A stretch of DNA of 64,000 bases from Oscillospiraceae bacterium (GTDB lineage Bacteria; Bacillota; Clostridia; Oscillospirales; CAG-382): positions 159,248 through 223,247 of the forward strand of contig SVTH01000002.1 in NCBI GenBank assembly GCA_015063885.1. Direction: 5' to 3'. Of this stretch, positions 34,127 to 42,299 are shown in pieces; position 1 is the first letter of the stretch, and each line of letters begins with the position of its first letter. A program made the position numbers and the translations under genes. The notes below the pieces were generated by a model, which was given only the letters and a program-made list of their open reading frames with translations, was not told where the DNA came from and did not search any database.

Positions 34127-34438
34127 TTAGCCGTTGATAGCAACGATCTGCAACTTGGTGTAGGGCTGTCTGTGACCGAGATGTCTCTTCTCGTTCTTCT
34201 TGGGCTTGTAAGTCATCACGTGGATCTTCTTGCCCTTGCCGTTCTTAACCACAGTTGCGGTAACGGTTGCGCCTTCCACAACGGGAGCGCCAACCTTAAA
34301 GCCGTCTGCACCGGAAACAGCCAAAACCTGGTCGAAGGTGTAGGTGGTGCCTTCCTCAACGCCCAGCTTCTCAACGAAGATGATATCACCCTCGGAGACC
34401 TTGTACTGCTTACCGCCGGTCTGAATTACTGCGTACAT
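34127..34438 (-). CDS. rplU: 50S ribosomal protein L21
   Basis: A 103-residue ribosomal protein. The N-terminus [18 protein letters not shown] is diagnostic, and the C-terminal part [22 protein letters not shown] contains the conserved basic RNA-binding stretch. It is the first gene of the rplU-prp-rpmA-obg operon and has a strong promoter about 105 bases upstream. Confidence 0.97.
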   Translation of the reverse strand: MYAVIQTGGKQYKVSEGDIIFVEKLGVEEGTTYTFDQVLAVSGADGFKVGAPVVEGATVTATVVKNGKGKKIHVMTYKPKKNEKRHLGHRQPYTKLQIVAING

Positions 34439-34540
34439 TCCAATATAACCTCACTTTCCGTAAGTCTCGCTACCTGAGAGGCACGTGCCCGTGCGTTGCC
34501 GCCGAAAGCACGATTTGAAAAGCCCCATATATGCGGCAAT
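34439..34540 (-). ncRNA. probable L21 leader (5' UTR of rplU)
   Basis: About 100 untranslated bases lie between the strong promoter and the rplU ATG, with G/C-rich complementary stretches (GCACGTGCC-type). L21 leader RNAs are known in Firmicutes at this position. The match was not computed. Confidence 0.45.
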
Positions 34541-34544
34541 GGAT

Positions 34545-34573
34545 ATCATAACACACTTCCCTTCTTTTGTCAA
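34545..34573 (-). promoter_or_regulatory. promoter for rplU-prp-rpmA-obg
   Basis: Minus strand TTGACA (34573-34568), 17-base spacer, TATGAT (34550-34545). Confidence 0.8.
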
Positions 34574-34630
34574 TAGGTTTTTCGTACTTTTCCCTAAAAA
34601 AATTACAGGGGATTTGTATACAATGCCAAG

Positions 34631-34660
34631 TTGACATAATACATTCTTCTGTGGTATACT
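34631..34660 (+). promoter_or_regulatory. promoter for the GH25 gene
   Basis: TTGACA (34631-34636), 18-base spacer, TATACT (34655-34660). Confidence 0.7.
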
Positions 34661-34689
34661 GAGTTGATCTTAACGGGAGGCGGAAAGAG

Positions 34690-36837
34690 ATGAAAAAGAG
34701 GATCCTTGCGTGTTTTTTGTCGGTGATGCTGGTGCTTGCGGCATTGCCTTTGTCTGCATTTGCCTACGGGCACAGCAATACCACCCCTCTTCCCGACGGG
34801 GCCTATAAGTCCTGGAAGCAGACGGATCCCCGCTGGAACGACGTGAAGATCGGCGTGGATCCCTGGACGGATTCCCTGGGCGTCCGCCACGAGAACGAGA
34901 CCATCGGCCACGCAGGCTGTCTCATCAGCTCCATGGCCATTCTTGCCAGAGGCTACGGCCTGACCCTGGCAGACGGCACCGCCATCGACCCCGGCTCCCT
35001 GGGGGTGGCTATGTACGACGGCGGCAGCTGTGAATATCTGAATTATAAGGGTGCCACAAAATACAGCACCGCCTTTGACATCCTCATCCCCGGTATTCAC
35101 TTCGAGAAGGTGATGACCCCTTCCGATCCCCTGTCTGCGGCCCGGGAGCTGCTTTCCGATGCGGAAAAGGAGTACCTGATCATCGCCGCGGTGAACAACT
35201 ACGGCCATTACGTGGCGGTGGATCACGTGGAGGACGGGGAAGTGGTGATCTGTGATACAGGCTATCCCAAGACCTATCTTTCCCAGTACCGTGTGTCTTG
35301 CTTTTTGGTGTTTTCCGTGGACGAAGCCTACGTGGATCCCGGCACGGAGATCCCCGGGGCTCCTATCTGGCAGGTAACGGAAAAGGACGGTGTCAAGATC
35401 CGTTCCGGCGCAGGGCTGGACTACGACCGCGTAGGTGCTTATAAGCTGAATACGGAGATCGAGGTCTTCGAGACGGCAGAGGCGGACGGCTACCTTTGGG
35501 GTAAGACCACCAGAGGCTGGTGTGCTCTCCGCTCCCTGGACGGCGCCGACGTGTTCTGCGTGTGTCTCACGGTGGCACAGTACGCCGTGTCCTACCACCT
35601 TGCGGGCGGTACGGGAGGACCCGAGACCCAATATAAAACTGCGGGTGAGCCCATCACCCTTTCCGAAAAGATCCCCGAGAAGGCAGGCCATCGGTTCTTA
35701 GGCTGGTCGGCAGATCCTTCGGCGATCTCCGCCGCTTACGCTCCCGGAGCTACCTACGGCGTGGACGAGCCTTTGGTGCTCTATGCGGTGTGGCAGGCGG
35801 AAAAGGAGATCTACGCCTACGGCATCGACGTCTCCGCCCATCAGGAGGCGGTGGATTGGCAGGCCGTTGCCGACAGCGGGGTCCGCTTCGTGATCCTGCG
35901 GGCAGGCACCTCCAACGGGAAGGATGCCTACTTTGACGCAAACTACGAGGCCGCCAAGGCCGCAGGGCTTTTGGTGGGCAGTTATTTCTTCACCTACGCC
36001 TTGACGGAGGAGGAGATGCTTGCCGATGGGGCACTGTTTGAAGAATGGCTGGCAGGGAAGACCTTCGAGCTTCCCGTTTACGTGGACGTGGAGACGGAAG
36101 CGCAAAGTCTGCTTCCTGCGGGGGAATTGACCCGCTTGACCAAGCTGTTCCGTGAGTATATGATGGATGCGGGCTATTACTGCGGCGTGTATGCCAGCTA
36201 CAATTGGTTCGGTACTTACCTGGACGGAGAAGCCCTGGGCGGGAAAGATGCCCTTTGGATGGCGAAATGGACGCCCAGCGGAACCCTTTCCCAAAACCTC
36301 AGCGCCGATTGCAGCGTTTACCAGTATTCCGAAACGGGAAGAGTGCCCGGCATTTCCGTGACGGTGGATCTCAACGTGTGCTACGCAGATCTCCCCGCCA
36401 TCGTTGCAGAGTATTACGAATCCCTGCAGACAAAGGTTTCCCCGCTTCCCGATTCCGGGCTGACCATCAGCGAGGAGTTCCTGCGGGGCGGCAGAGAGAA
36501 GATGACCGTTTCCCAATGGAAAGCCCTGTTTGATGGAGAAGTGACCTTCACCGACGGCATGGGCAACGTTCTGGCAGATGAGGACATCGTGGCCACAGGA
36601 GACACCGTGATCTGTGGCGACGCCACCTACACCGTGGCAGTAAAGGGCGACCTGGACGGGGACGGAAGGGTCACCGCCTTGGATTATATGATGCTCAAGC
36701 GCCACGTGATGGGTACCTACCGCCTTACCCGTGAGTCCTATCAAGCCGCCATGATCTACAGCGACAAGGTGAATGCCTTGGGATACGCCGCTTTGAAGAG
36801 CCACGTGATGAAGATCTCTTCCATTTACCGATCATAA
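34690..36837 (+). CDS. secreted C39-like peptidase / GH25 lysozyme with dockerin-like module
   Basis: A 715-residue secreted protein. A signal peptide ends near SAFAYG. A papain-like C39-type domain covers about 35-215 (GHAGCLISSMAIL with the Cys, NYGHYVAVDHVED with the His). An SH3b module (VKIRSGAGLDYDRVG) and a Listeria-Bacteroides-type repeat (VSYHLAGGTGG.. to LVLYAVWQ) follow. The GH25 muramidase domain at about 376-580 shows GIDVSAHQEAVDWQ, FVILRAG and VYVDVETE, with the Asp and Glu expected at the active site. The end is a dockerin-like module whose first half is intact (GDLDGDGRVTALDYMMLKRH) and second half degenerate. The ATG follows GGGAGGCGG. It should cut peptidoglycan outside the cell. 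Confidence 0.88.
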   Translation: MKKRILACFLSVMLVLAALPLSAFAYGHSNTTPLPDGAYKSWKQTDPRWNDVKIGVDPWTDSLGVRHENETIGHAGCLISSMAILARGYGLTLADGTAIDPGSLGVAMYDGGSCEYLNYKGATKYSTAFDILIPGIHFEKVMTPSDPLSAARELLSDAEKEYLIIAAVNNYGHYVAVDHVEDGEVVICDTGYPKTYLSQYRVSCFLVFSVDEAYVDPGTEIPGAPIWQVTEKDGVKIRSGAGLDYDRVGAYKLNTEIEVFETAEADGYLWGKTTRGWCALRSLDGADVFCVCLTVAQYAVSYHLAGGTGGPETQYKTAGEPITLSEKIPEKAGHRFLGWSADPSAISAAYAPGATYGVDEPLVLYAVWQAEKEIYAYGIDVSAHQEAVDWQAVADSGVRFVILRAGTSNGKDAYFDANYEAAKAAGLLVGSYFFTYALTEEEMLADGALFEEWLAGKTFELPVYVDVETEAQSLLPAGELTRLTKLFREYMMDAGYYCGVYASYNWFGTYLDGEALGGKDALWMAKWTPSGTLSQNLSADCSVYQYSETGRVPGISVTVDLNVCYADLPAIVAEYYESLQTKVSPLPDSGLTISEEFLRGGREKMTVSQWKALFDGEVTFTDGMGNVLADEDIVATGDTVICGDATYTVAVKGDLDGDGRVTALDYMMLKRHVMGTYRLTRESYQAAMIYSDKVNALGYAALKSHVMKISSIYRS

Positions 36838-36872
36838 AAAGACCTTTTCCCTCACCCGGGAAAAGGTCTTTT
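36838..36872. terminator. bidirectional terminator
   Basis: AAAAGACCTTTTCCC / GGGAAAAGGTCTTTT stem between the convergent GH25 and XRE genes. Confidence 0.85.
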
Positions 36873-36873
36873 G

Positions 36874-37080
36874 CTATCTGTTTACTTTGGGATCGTCCGT
36901 GCGTTCCAGAAGGTAATCCACAGAGACGTCAAAATAGTCTGCGATGCGGATGAGCATGGCGTAGTCCGCCTCCCGCTCTCCCGTTTCGTAGCGGCTGACG
37001 GTGTGCTGGGAAACGGAAAGCTCCATGGCAAGCCGTACCTGGGAAATGCCCCGCTCTGTGCGCAACTGCTTCAACCGCAT
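36874..37080 (-). CDS. small XRE-family transcriptional regulator
   Basis: A 68-residue DNA-binding protein consisting only of a Cro/C1-type helix-turn-helix (ISQVRLAMELSVSQHTVSRYETG) and the usual C-terminal helix (YAMLIRIADYFDVSVDYLLE). The ATG at 37080 has GGAGGAG upstream; the longer frame reaching 37239 runs into a repeat element. It is transcribed toward a bidirectional terminator shared with the GH25 gene. Targets are unknown. Confidence 0.88.
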   Translation of the reverse strand: MRLKQLRTERGISQVRLAMELSVSQHTVSRYETGEREADYAMLIRIADYFDVSVDYLLERTDDPKVNR

Positions 37081-37163
37081 ACAAGCTCCTCCTGCTTTTT
37101 TTATAGTATAACAATATCCCGATAGCATAATATCCCGAAACGGCATACACGCTTCTTTTTTTT

Positions 37164-37312
37164 GAGAGGGAACCTTTTTTGAGGAAAAAGGTTCCCTCTC
37201 AAGCTCTCCTTCGAAAAACCTTTTCAATGTTTTCCACAATGAAAGTTTTTGAAGATTTTCAAGAAACTTTTTTCAAAAAGTTTCTTGGATGGGGTTTGGG
37301 GCAACGCCCCAA
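37164..37312 (-). repeat. divergent hairpin repeat element, copy G
   Basis: Contains palindromes GAGAGGGAACC..GGTTCCCTCTC (37164-37200), CAAGAAACTTTTTTCAAAAAGTTTCTTG (37260-37287) and TTGGGGCAACGCCCCAA (37296-37312). The layout (GC hairpin, AAGAAAC hairpin, GAAGATTTTC linker) recalls copies A and B, but the sequence is diverged. It lies downstream of spo0A and probably also terminates it. Confidence 0.6.
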
Positions 37313-37329
37313 TGTACCCGCCTCCTGTC

Positions 37330-38106
37330 TCACACCACGGCGGCGGTCTTGTTTTTAAGCCGCAGATTGTCGGCGATCATGGCGATGAATTCGGAGTTGG
37401 TGGGCTTCCCGCGGGAGTTCTGCACGGTGTAGCCGAAGAAGCTGTTGAGTACGTCCAGGTCGCCCCGATCCCAAGCCACCTCAATGGCGTGTCGGATGGC
37501 ACGCTCCACACGGGAGGAGGTGGTGCCGTAGGACTTGGCAACGGAGGGATAGAGGATCTTGGTCACGGAATTGATCACCTCGGTGTTCTGTACCACCATG
37601 ATGATGGCGGTGCGGAGGTACTGATACCCCTTGATGTGAGCGGGCACCCCGATCTGATGGATGATCTTGGTGACCTGAGCCTCCAGATCGCTGTCGTCGC
37701 GGGAGGGGAGCTGACCGCCCACACGGGGCTTGCCCTTTTCGCCGATGCGGCGGATCCGATCTCCCAAGGTGTTGTAATCCAATGGCATCACCATGCAGTA
37801 AGCCGCCCCGGCCTCCACGCACTCCTCAAAGACCCCGGGATTGTGGAAGGAGGAGATCATGATAAAGGCAGGGTACGCATCTCCCAATTGCTTTTTGGAT
37901 TCACGGATCAACCCCACGCCGTCGATCTTCCCCAAATGCATATCCGAGATCACCACCCCGGGCTTCAGCCGTGTGATCTTCACCAAAGCGTCCTGCCCGT
38001 CTGCCGCTTCCCCGATAACGTTGATCCCCTGGCGGCGGAGGATCTGGGTGCACTGCGCCCGCAATTCGTCGTTGCCTTCTGCAATAAGTACTCTGACTTT
38101 TTCCAT
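37330..38106 (-). CDS. spo0A: sporulation master regulator Spo0A with altered receiver pocket
   Basis: A 258-residue response regulator. The C-terminal DNA-binding domain (about 150-258) is almost canonical: [41 protein letters not shown] and [17 protein letters not shown]. The receiver keeps Asp55 ([13 protein letters not shown]) as phospho-acceptor. The acidic pocket, however, is EG instead of DD (LIAEGNDEL), the switch Thr is Ser (MISSFH) and the invariant Lys is Met (MVMPLD instead of a LKPFD-type motif). The start follows AAGGAG. spoIVB, the usual upstream neighbour, is absent. Phosphorylation control may therefore be changed while DNA binding is retained. Confidence 0.93.
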   Translation of the reverse strand: MEKVRVLIAEGNDELRAQCTQILRRQGINVIGEAADGQDALVKITRLKPGVVISDMHLGKIDGVGLIRESKKQLGDAYPAFIMISSFHNPGVFEECVEAGAAYCMVMPLDYNTLGDRIRRIGEKGKPRVGGQLPSRDDSDLEAQVTKIIHQIGVPAHIKGYQYLRTAIIMVVQNTEVINSVTKILYPSVAKSYGTTSSRVERAIRHAIEVAWDRGDLDVLNSFFGYTVQNSRGKPTNSEFIAMIADNLRLKNKTAAVV

Positions 38107-38150
38107 GACCTGTATGTTTCTCCTTCAAGATAAGATTTGTTGATGGGTAT

Positions 38151-38180
38151 ATTTTAACATTTCCAACTAAAAAATGCAAC
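38151..38180 (-). promoter_or_regulatory. promoter for spo0A
   Basis: Minus strand TTGCAT (38180-38175), 18-base spacer, TAAAAT (38156-38151). About 45 bases before the ATG. Confidence 0.5.
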
Positions 38181-38301
38181 AATTTGACCGCAAAAAATAC
38201 ACGCAAAGCTGCAACTTTCGTACCCTAATAATCGACTTCCCGAGTCAAAAAAGGCGGTTCTTCGTGCATATATTCCCGTATCCGACGGCAAAATTTGACA
38301 A

Positions 38302-38320
38302 TTTGTCGAATTTTGTCGAA
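38302..38320 (+). promoter_or_regulatory. tandem 0A boxes
   Basis: Two copies of TTTGTCGAA at 38302-38310 and 38312-38320, spaced ten bases start to start. Each matches the known Spo0A-binding consensus TGTCGAA. They lie in the 445-base gap between spo0A and the DUF4430 gene. The rest of that gap holds the two promoters and AT-rich sequence without a credible gene. Confidence 0.6.
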
Positions 38321-38467
38321 AAAGCGCCGTAAAGGGCTCCCGAGGGCGCCGAACACCCCCCCAGGGGGAAGAGTTCTCCTCTTGCTATGACAAAAACGTT
38401 CTTTATCCATCATCTCCCTATTATATCCACAATTTTTTCCGAAAAAGCAGGGAGAATTGTTGCAAAA

Positions 38468-38477
38468 TTTTGACGAA
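38468..38477 (+). promoter_or_regulatory. 0A-like box beside the DUF4430 promoter
   Basis: TTTTGACGAA, fitting the relaxed TGNCGAA consensus, ends six bases before the -35 TTGACA. Confidence 0.45.
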
Positions 38478-38483
38478 ACGCCG

Positions 38484-38512
38484 TTGACAAAAACGGGGGA
38501 AGGTGCTATACT
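38484..38512 (+). promoter_or_regulatory. promoter for the DUF4430 / alpha-barrel pair
   Basis: TTGACA (38484-38489), 17-base spacer, TATACT (38507-38512). Confidence 0.75.
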
Positions 38513-38551
38513 GAGGGACGAAAAAATCATCCGTATTTGGAGAATAGAAGT

Positions 38552-39373
38552 ATGAGCAAGCGTTTTTTGATCTGCCTGCTTTTTTTGTGCCTGGCGGTGG
38601 GAGGCTTTTCCCTGTCTGCTTTGGCGGAGGAAGAGAGCACAGAGGAATACGTATACGTATATGTAACCATTGCCGACGAAAAGGGAGAGCTTGTCCTCGC
38701 CCATGAAGAGGTCGGCGTGGAGGATACCGACGGAGACGGCGTTCTCACCATCCACGACGCCCTTGCCTGCGCTCACCTGCAGAAATATACGGCAGGCGGG
38801 GAGGGCTATTCCGCAGAGAACACGGAATACGGCATGTCCATGACCAAGCTGTGGGGCTGTGAAAACGGCGGCAGCTACGGCTACTATCTGAACGACCGAT
38901 CTCCTTTGAGCCTTGCCGATCCCGTGGAGAAGGGGGATTCCGTGCACGCCTTCGTGTACACCGATCTCACCGCCTGGTCGGATACCTACAGTTATTTTGA
39001 TAAAGAGCACGTTGCCGTCTCCGGCGACGGCACCTTGACCCTTACTCTGTACGCCATGGGCTACGACGCCGATTGGAACCCCGTCTCCCTTCCCGTGGTG
39101 GGGGCTTCCATTACCATCAACGGCAAGGCCTCTCCTTACGTCACTGATAAGGACGGCAAGGTGACCCTTACCTTTGACGGTGCAGGCTATTGCGTGGTCA
39201 GCGCTGTGAAGGAGGGCGTCAACCTGGTGCCTCCCGTGTGCGCCGTGGCTGTGAGCAGTGAGGGTGCCGATGCAGGCGACCGTTCCGGCCTTCTTTTGTG
39301 GTTCGCTCTGGGTCTGGCCGCCTTCGTGGCGTTGCTTCCTCTTTGGAAGCGGCTGTACCATGAAGCGCTGTAA
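38552..39373 (+). CDS. membrane-anchored DUF4430 (transcobalamin beta-domain-like) protein
   Basis: A 273-residue exported protein. A signal peptide ends near LSALAEE. An EF-hand/dockerin-like loop DTDGDGVLTIHDALACAH lies near residue 60. A DUF4430-type stretch follows, with MTKLWGCENGGSYGYYLND and PVEKGDSVHAFVYTD. A second domain (ASITINGKASPYVTDKDGKVTLTF) looks Ig-like. The C-terminus is a TM anchor (LLLWFALGLAAFVALLPLW) with a short cytosolic tail. DUF4430 is the fold of the C-terminal domain of transcobalamin and intrinsic factor. The ATG at 38552 follows GGAGAATAG; the frame start at 38537 is a TTG. The next gene overlaps by 14 bases and encodes the complementary alpha domain type. Confidence 0.75.
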   Translation: MSKRFLICLLFLCLAVGGFSLSALAEEESTEEYVYVYVTIADEKGELVLAHEEVGVEDTDGDGVLTIHDALACAHLQKYTAGGEGYSAENTEYGMSMTKLWGCENGGSYGYYLNDRSPLSLADPVEKGDSVHAFVYTDLTAWSDTYSYFDKEHVAVSGDGTLTLTLYAMGYDADWNPVSLPVVGASITINGKASPYVTDKDGKVTLTFDGAGYCVVSAVKEGVNLVPPVCAVAVSSEGADAGDRSGLLLWFALGLAAFVALLPLWKRLYHEAL

Positions 39374-40457
39374 GGCGTTCCCGCTGTTTGCGGTGCTTCT
39401 TGCGTTGCTGCTGGTTCTGCCTGTTTCCGCTTCGGAGGAGGAAAGCCTTTCCGCCCTGTTGATGGGGGAGGATCTGCAGGCCTACGCCCACGAAGCATTG
39501 CCCGCCCTTGCGGGGGAAGGCGGCGAGTGGTTCGCCCTTTACCTTGCGCAAAAGGATGAAGCATACGATCTTTCGGAATACGCTGCCGCCTTGGCGGCGT
39601 ATTTTTCCTCGGAGCACAGACTGAACCCCGTGGAGCGTCAGCGTTGCGCCTTGGCGTGGCTGGCGGCAGGGGGTAACCGGGAGACCTCCGCAGAAATGGC
39701 AAAGGATTCCATAGGCTCCCAGGGGATCATGAGCTGGGTCTTCGGCCTGCATCTGTTGCACAACGGGGTGGAGTTGGAAGGCTATACAACCGCTTCCGCG
39801 GCGGATATGCTGGTGTCCTTACAGCTTGCCGACGGGGGATTTGCCCTCAGCGGACAATACGCAGACGTGGACGTGACCGCAATGGTGCTCCAGGCTCTGG
39901 CACCCATGAAGGAAGACTACGCCGATGCCATCGAAAAAGGCATCGCCTGCCTTGCCTCCAAGCAACAGCCCGACGGCGGGTTCAAGAGCTACGGCGTTTC
40001 CAACCCGGAAAGCGTGGCGCAAGTGGTGATCGCCCTGACGGCGCTGGGGCTTGACCCCCGCACCGATGCACGGTTCTCGGGAGATATGACCGAAGCTTGG
40101 AAGCAGTTCCGCCTTGAGGACGGAAGCTATTCCCATATTGCAGGGGGCAAGGGGAACGAAAACGCCTGTACCCAGGTGCTGTTGGCCTTGGCGGCCCTTT
40201 CCCGCTTTGACGCAGGGAAGGGAGGCCTGTATCTGTTGGACGCTCCTTCGGAAGAACTGCCCGAGATCAGCTTCCCCGAGGAATCTACCAAAGAGGAAAG
40301 CGTGATGGAATCCTCCTCCGAAGAGGAAAGCGCCTCGCAGCCTCCCGCACCCACCGAGAAAGAGGGAATGTCCTTCCCCCGCAAAGCCGTCCTGATCGTG
40401 TCCATCCTGCTGGCGGCGGTAAGCCTTGTGTATCTGTTGCTCCCCAAACGTAAATAA
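39360..40457 (+). CDS. membrane-anchored alpha/alpha-barrel protein (prenyltransferase-repeat / transcobalamin alpha-domain-like)
   Basis: A 365-residue exported protein. A signal peptide ends near LPVSASEE. The main domain (about 40-280) consists of helix pairs with the repeat signature of prenyltransferase/squalene-cyclase-type barrels: SLQLADGGFALSGQY, LASKQQPDGGFKSYGV and FRLEDGSYSHIAGG. A Ser/Glu-rich linker (ESTKEESVMESSSEEES) and a C-terminal TM helix follow. It overlaps the DUF4430 gene by 14 bases. Together the two encode the alpha6/alpha6 barrel and beta domains that vertebrate transcobalamin and intrinsic factor have in one chain. The start at 39360 has no strong ribosome site, so coupling is likely. 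Confidence 0.75.
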   Translation: MKRCKAFPLFAVLLALLLVLPVSASEEESLSALLMGEDLQAYAHEALPALAGEGGEWFALYLAQKDEAYDLSEYAAALAAYFSSEHRLNPVERQRCALAWLAAGGNRETSAEMAKDSIGSQGIMSWVFGLHLLHNGVELEGYTTASAADMLVSLQLADGGFALSGQYADVDVTAMVLQALAPMKEDYADAIEKGIACLASKQQPDGGFKSYGVSNPESVAQVVIALTALGLDPRTDARFSGDMTEAWKQFRLEDGSYSHIAGGKGNENACTQVLLALAALSRFDAGKGGLYLLDAPSEELPEISFPEESTKEESVMESSSEEESASQPPAPTEKEGMSFPRKAVLIVSILLAAVSLVYLLLPKRK

Positions 40458-40463
40458 CCTATG

Positions 40464-40490
40464 CGGCACTCGATCCGGGTGCCGTTTTTC
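40464..40490 (+). terminator. terminator after the alpha-barrel gene
   Basis: CGGCAC / GTGCCG stem followed by TTTTTC. Confidence 0.75.
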
Positions 40491-40492
40491 TC

Positions 40493-40522
40493 TTGACAAG
40501 GAAACCTTTTCTATGGTATACT
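40493..40522 (+). promoter_or_regulatory. promoter for the 283-aa membrane protein gene
   Basis: TTGACA (40493-40498), 18-base spacer, TATACT (40517-40522). Confidence 0.7.
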
Positions 40523-40548
40523 CATCTTCAAGAAAGGAGTGTTGCTTG

Positions 40549-41400
40549 TTGAAACGTAGTCTCAAAGCCCTTTGCCTGGTGGGGATCCTGTTGATCTCTT
40601 TGCTCTTTTGCGGTGCGTTCGTGGAAAAAGATCCCTATGCGGAGCATGAAACGCTTTGCAAAGCCATGATCGACGCCGTGGTGGCGGACGACCGTGAAAA
40701 AGCCGCTTCTCTCCTGGCTGACGAGGTTCCCATGGAGAACTTCGACGAGGTGTACCGCTTTCTGCGTTCCGTTTGGGCGGATATGAAAGGTTATACCGTC
40801 GCCGTGGAGGAGCAGGGGAGCGTCCGTGAGAACGGCTTGACCTATTACAGCACCGCTTTTAAGGTGACCTCCGACGATGGAACGGTTTTTCGGGTAACCT
40901 GTACAACTGCCCCCGGCGGAAGTAAGCTTGCCGGCTTTCATGCTTCCCTTACGGATATTTCCGATTCTCCCGAAAAGGTCCCTTTCCTTGTTCAGTTGGC
41001 ATTCATTCTTTTCATGGCGGCTTGCACGGCCTTTGCCGTGTGGATGGTGGTGGATTGCATACGCCGCAGGATCCGCCTGAAAGGGCTGTGGATCGTCCTT
41101 TGCTGTCTTTCCGCAGGCTTTACGCTGACCCTTGCCGCGGGGAACGTGGATCTCATGCTCCGTGCGGGGCTTGTGTTCTTTCCCTCTATGGCAACCATGA
41201 GAAGCGGCGTCTTCATGTTGCAAATGTATTTCCCTGTGGGCGCTATCGTTTATTTCTTCCGTCGAAAAAAGCTCTCCGCCAAGCTGGAACAGGAGACTGC
41301 CGCATTCTATAACAGTCAGCAACCGGATTTCACTGTGGAAGTGCCACCGACTGTGCCGGAGGATCTCTCCGCGCCTCAAGACCCTCCTAAGGAGGACTGA
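40549..41400 (+). CDS. membrane protein of unknown function, TTG start
   Basis: A 283-residue protein. No ATG lies near the AAAGGAG site at 40533-40539; a TTG at 40549 (or 40546) has the right spacing and yields a signal-anchor N-terminus (KRSLKALCLVGILLISLLF). Residues about 25-145 form an extracellular domain with an NTF2-like beginning (ETLCKAMIDAVVADDREKAASLL) and a beta sheet. Three TM helices follow (about 148-245). The C-terminal tail is hydrophilic and Pro/Asp-rich. It has its own promoter and terminator. No family is recognised. Confidence 0.72.
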   Translation: MKRSLKALCLVGILLISLLFCGAFVEKDPYAEHETLCKAMIDAVVADDREKAASLLADEVPMENFDEVYRFLRSVWADMKGYTVAVEEQGSVRENGLTYYSTAFKVTSDDGTVFRVTCTTAPGGSKLAGFHASLTDISDSPEKVPFLVQLAFILFMAACTAFAVWMVVDCIRRRIRLKGLWIVLCCLSAGFTLTLAAGNVDLMLRAGLVFFPSMATMRSGVFMLQMYFPVGAIVYFFRRKKLSAKLEQETAAFYNSQQPDFTVEVPPTVPEDLSAPQDPPKED

Positions 41401-41415
41401 CTTCAATAAAACAAG

Positions 41416-41447
41416 ACGCGTGTTTCGAAAAGAAGCACGCGTTTTTC
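41416..41447. terminator. bidirectional terminator
   Basis: ACGCGTG / CACGCGT stem with TTTTTCTT, between convergent genes. Confidence 0.8.
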
Positions 41448-42152
41448 TTATACCAATTCTTCCAATAATCTCAATTCCTCTTCCGTCAGCTCCCGCAGCT
41501 TGCCCACGGGCAAATCGGAAGGCAGGGTGAGATTGCCCATGGAGACACGGTGGAGCCCCACCACGGTAGCCCCGCAGGAGGCAAACATCCGCTTGATCTG
41601 ATGATACCGCCCTTCCACCAGGGTGACGTAGGCGGTGTTGCCCTCCAGAAGTTCCATCTCCGCAGGCTTGGTGAGCCCTTCCGAAAGGGAGATCCCTTCC
41701 CGGAAGCGGGAAACCATTTCCTCCGTGGGCGGAACGTCTAAGGTGACAAGATACTTCTTCTTCACGTGCTTTTTGGGGGCCAGGATGCGGTGTGCCATCT
41801 GTCCGTCGTCGGTGAGGATCATCATCCCCGTGGTGTCCTTGTCCAGCCGCCCCGCAGGGAACAGCCCGTCACGGTAAAGTTCCCGGGGCACCAGCTCCAG
41901 CACGTAGGCGCCGTCGTGCCCCTCCGTGGAGGAGACGTAGCCCCCCGGCTTATTCAACATGAGATAAAGGTGCTTTTTGATGGTCAGAGGGATCCCGTCG
42001 ATGGCAATGACGGCCGCCGTTTCGTCGATCTTTACGTCTGCGCTCTTCGCAGAGAGCCCGTCCACCGTGACCCTGCGGCGGGCCACCAGCTGCTTTACCT
42101 CCTTGCGGGAATACTTCCCCTGGGAGGCAATGAGCTTATCCAACCGTTCCAT
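41448..42152 (-). CDS. RsuA/RluB-family pseudouridine synthase
   Basis: A 234-residue RNA pseudouridine synthase. The N-terminal S4 domain (MERLDKLIASQGKYSRKEVKQLV) is followed by the catalytic domain. Its motif FPAGRLDKDTTGMMILTDDG holds the essential Asp, and GRYHQIKRMFASCG is a typical RNA-contact block. The ATG at 42152 follows AAAGGACGG. Whether the target is 16S (RsuA-type) or 23S (RluB-type) rRNA cannot be settled; the short length and the TGMMILTDDG form fit the clostridial 16S-type enzymes. Confidence 0.9.
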   Translation of the reverse strand: MERLDKLIASQGKYSRKEVKQLVARRRVTVDGLSAKSADVKIDETAAVIAIDGIPLTIKKHLYLMLNKPGGYVSSTEGHDGAYVLELVPRELYRDGLFPAGRLDKDTTGMMILTDDGQMAHRILAPKKHVKKKYLVTLDVPPTEEMVSRFREGISLSEGLTKPAEMELLEGNTAYVTLVEGRYHQIKRMFASCGATVVGLHRVSMGNLTLPSDLPVGKLRELTEEELRLLEELV

Positions 42153-42231
42153 AGAGCACCGTCCTTTCCTGTTTCCTTTGGGTAGTCTACCATAAATTCC
42201 ATCTTTTTTCAAGGCAAAATGAAAAAAACTC

Positions 42232-42260
42232 TTGCATTTTCACGGGGAATAAGGTATCAT
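42232..42260 (+). promoter_or_regulatory. promoter for the DUF4434-like gene
   Basis: TTGCAT (42232-42237), 17-base spacer, TATCAT (42255-42260). Confidence 0.6.
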
Positions 42261-42299
42261 ATACCTATACGAAAGACTTGAAAACAAAGGAGATCAATC

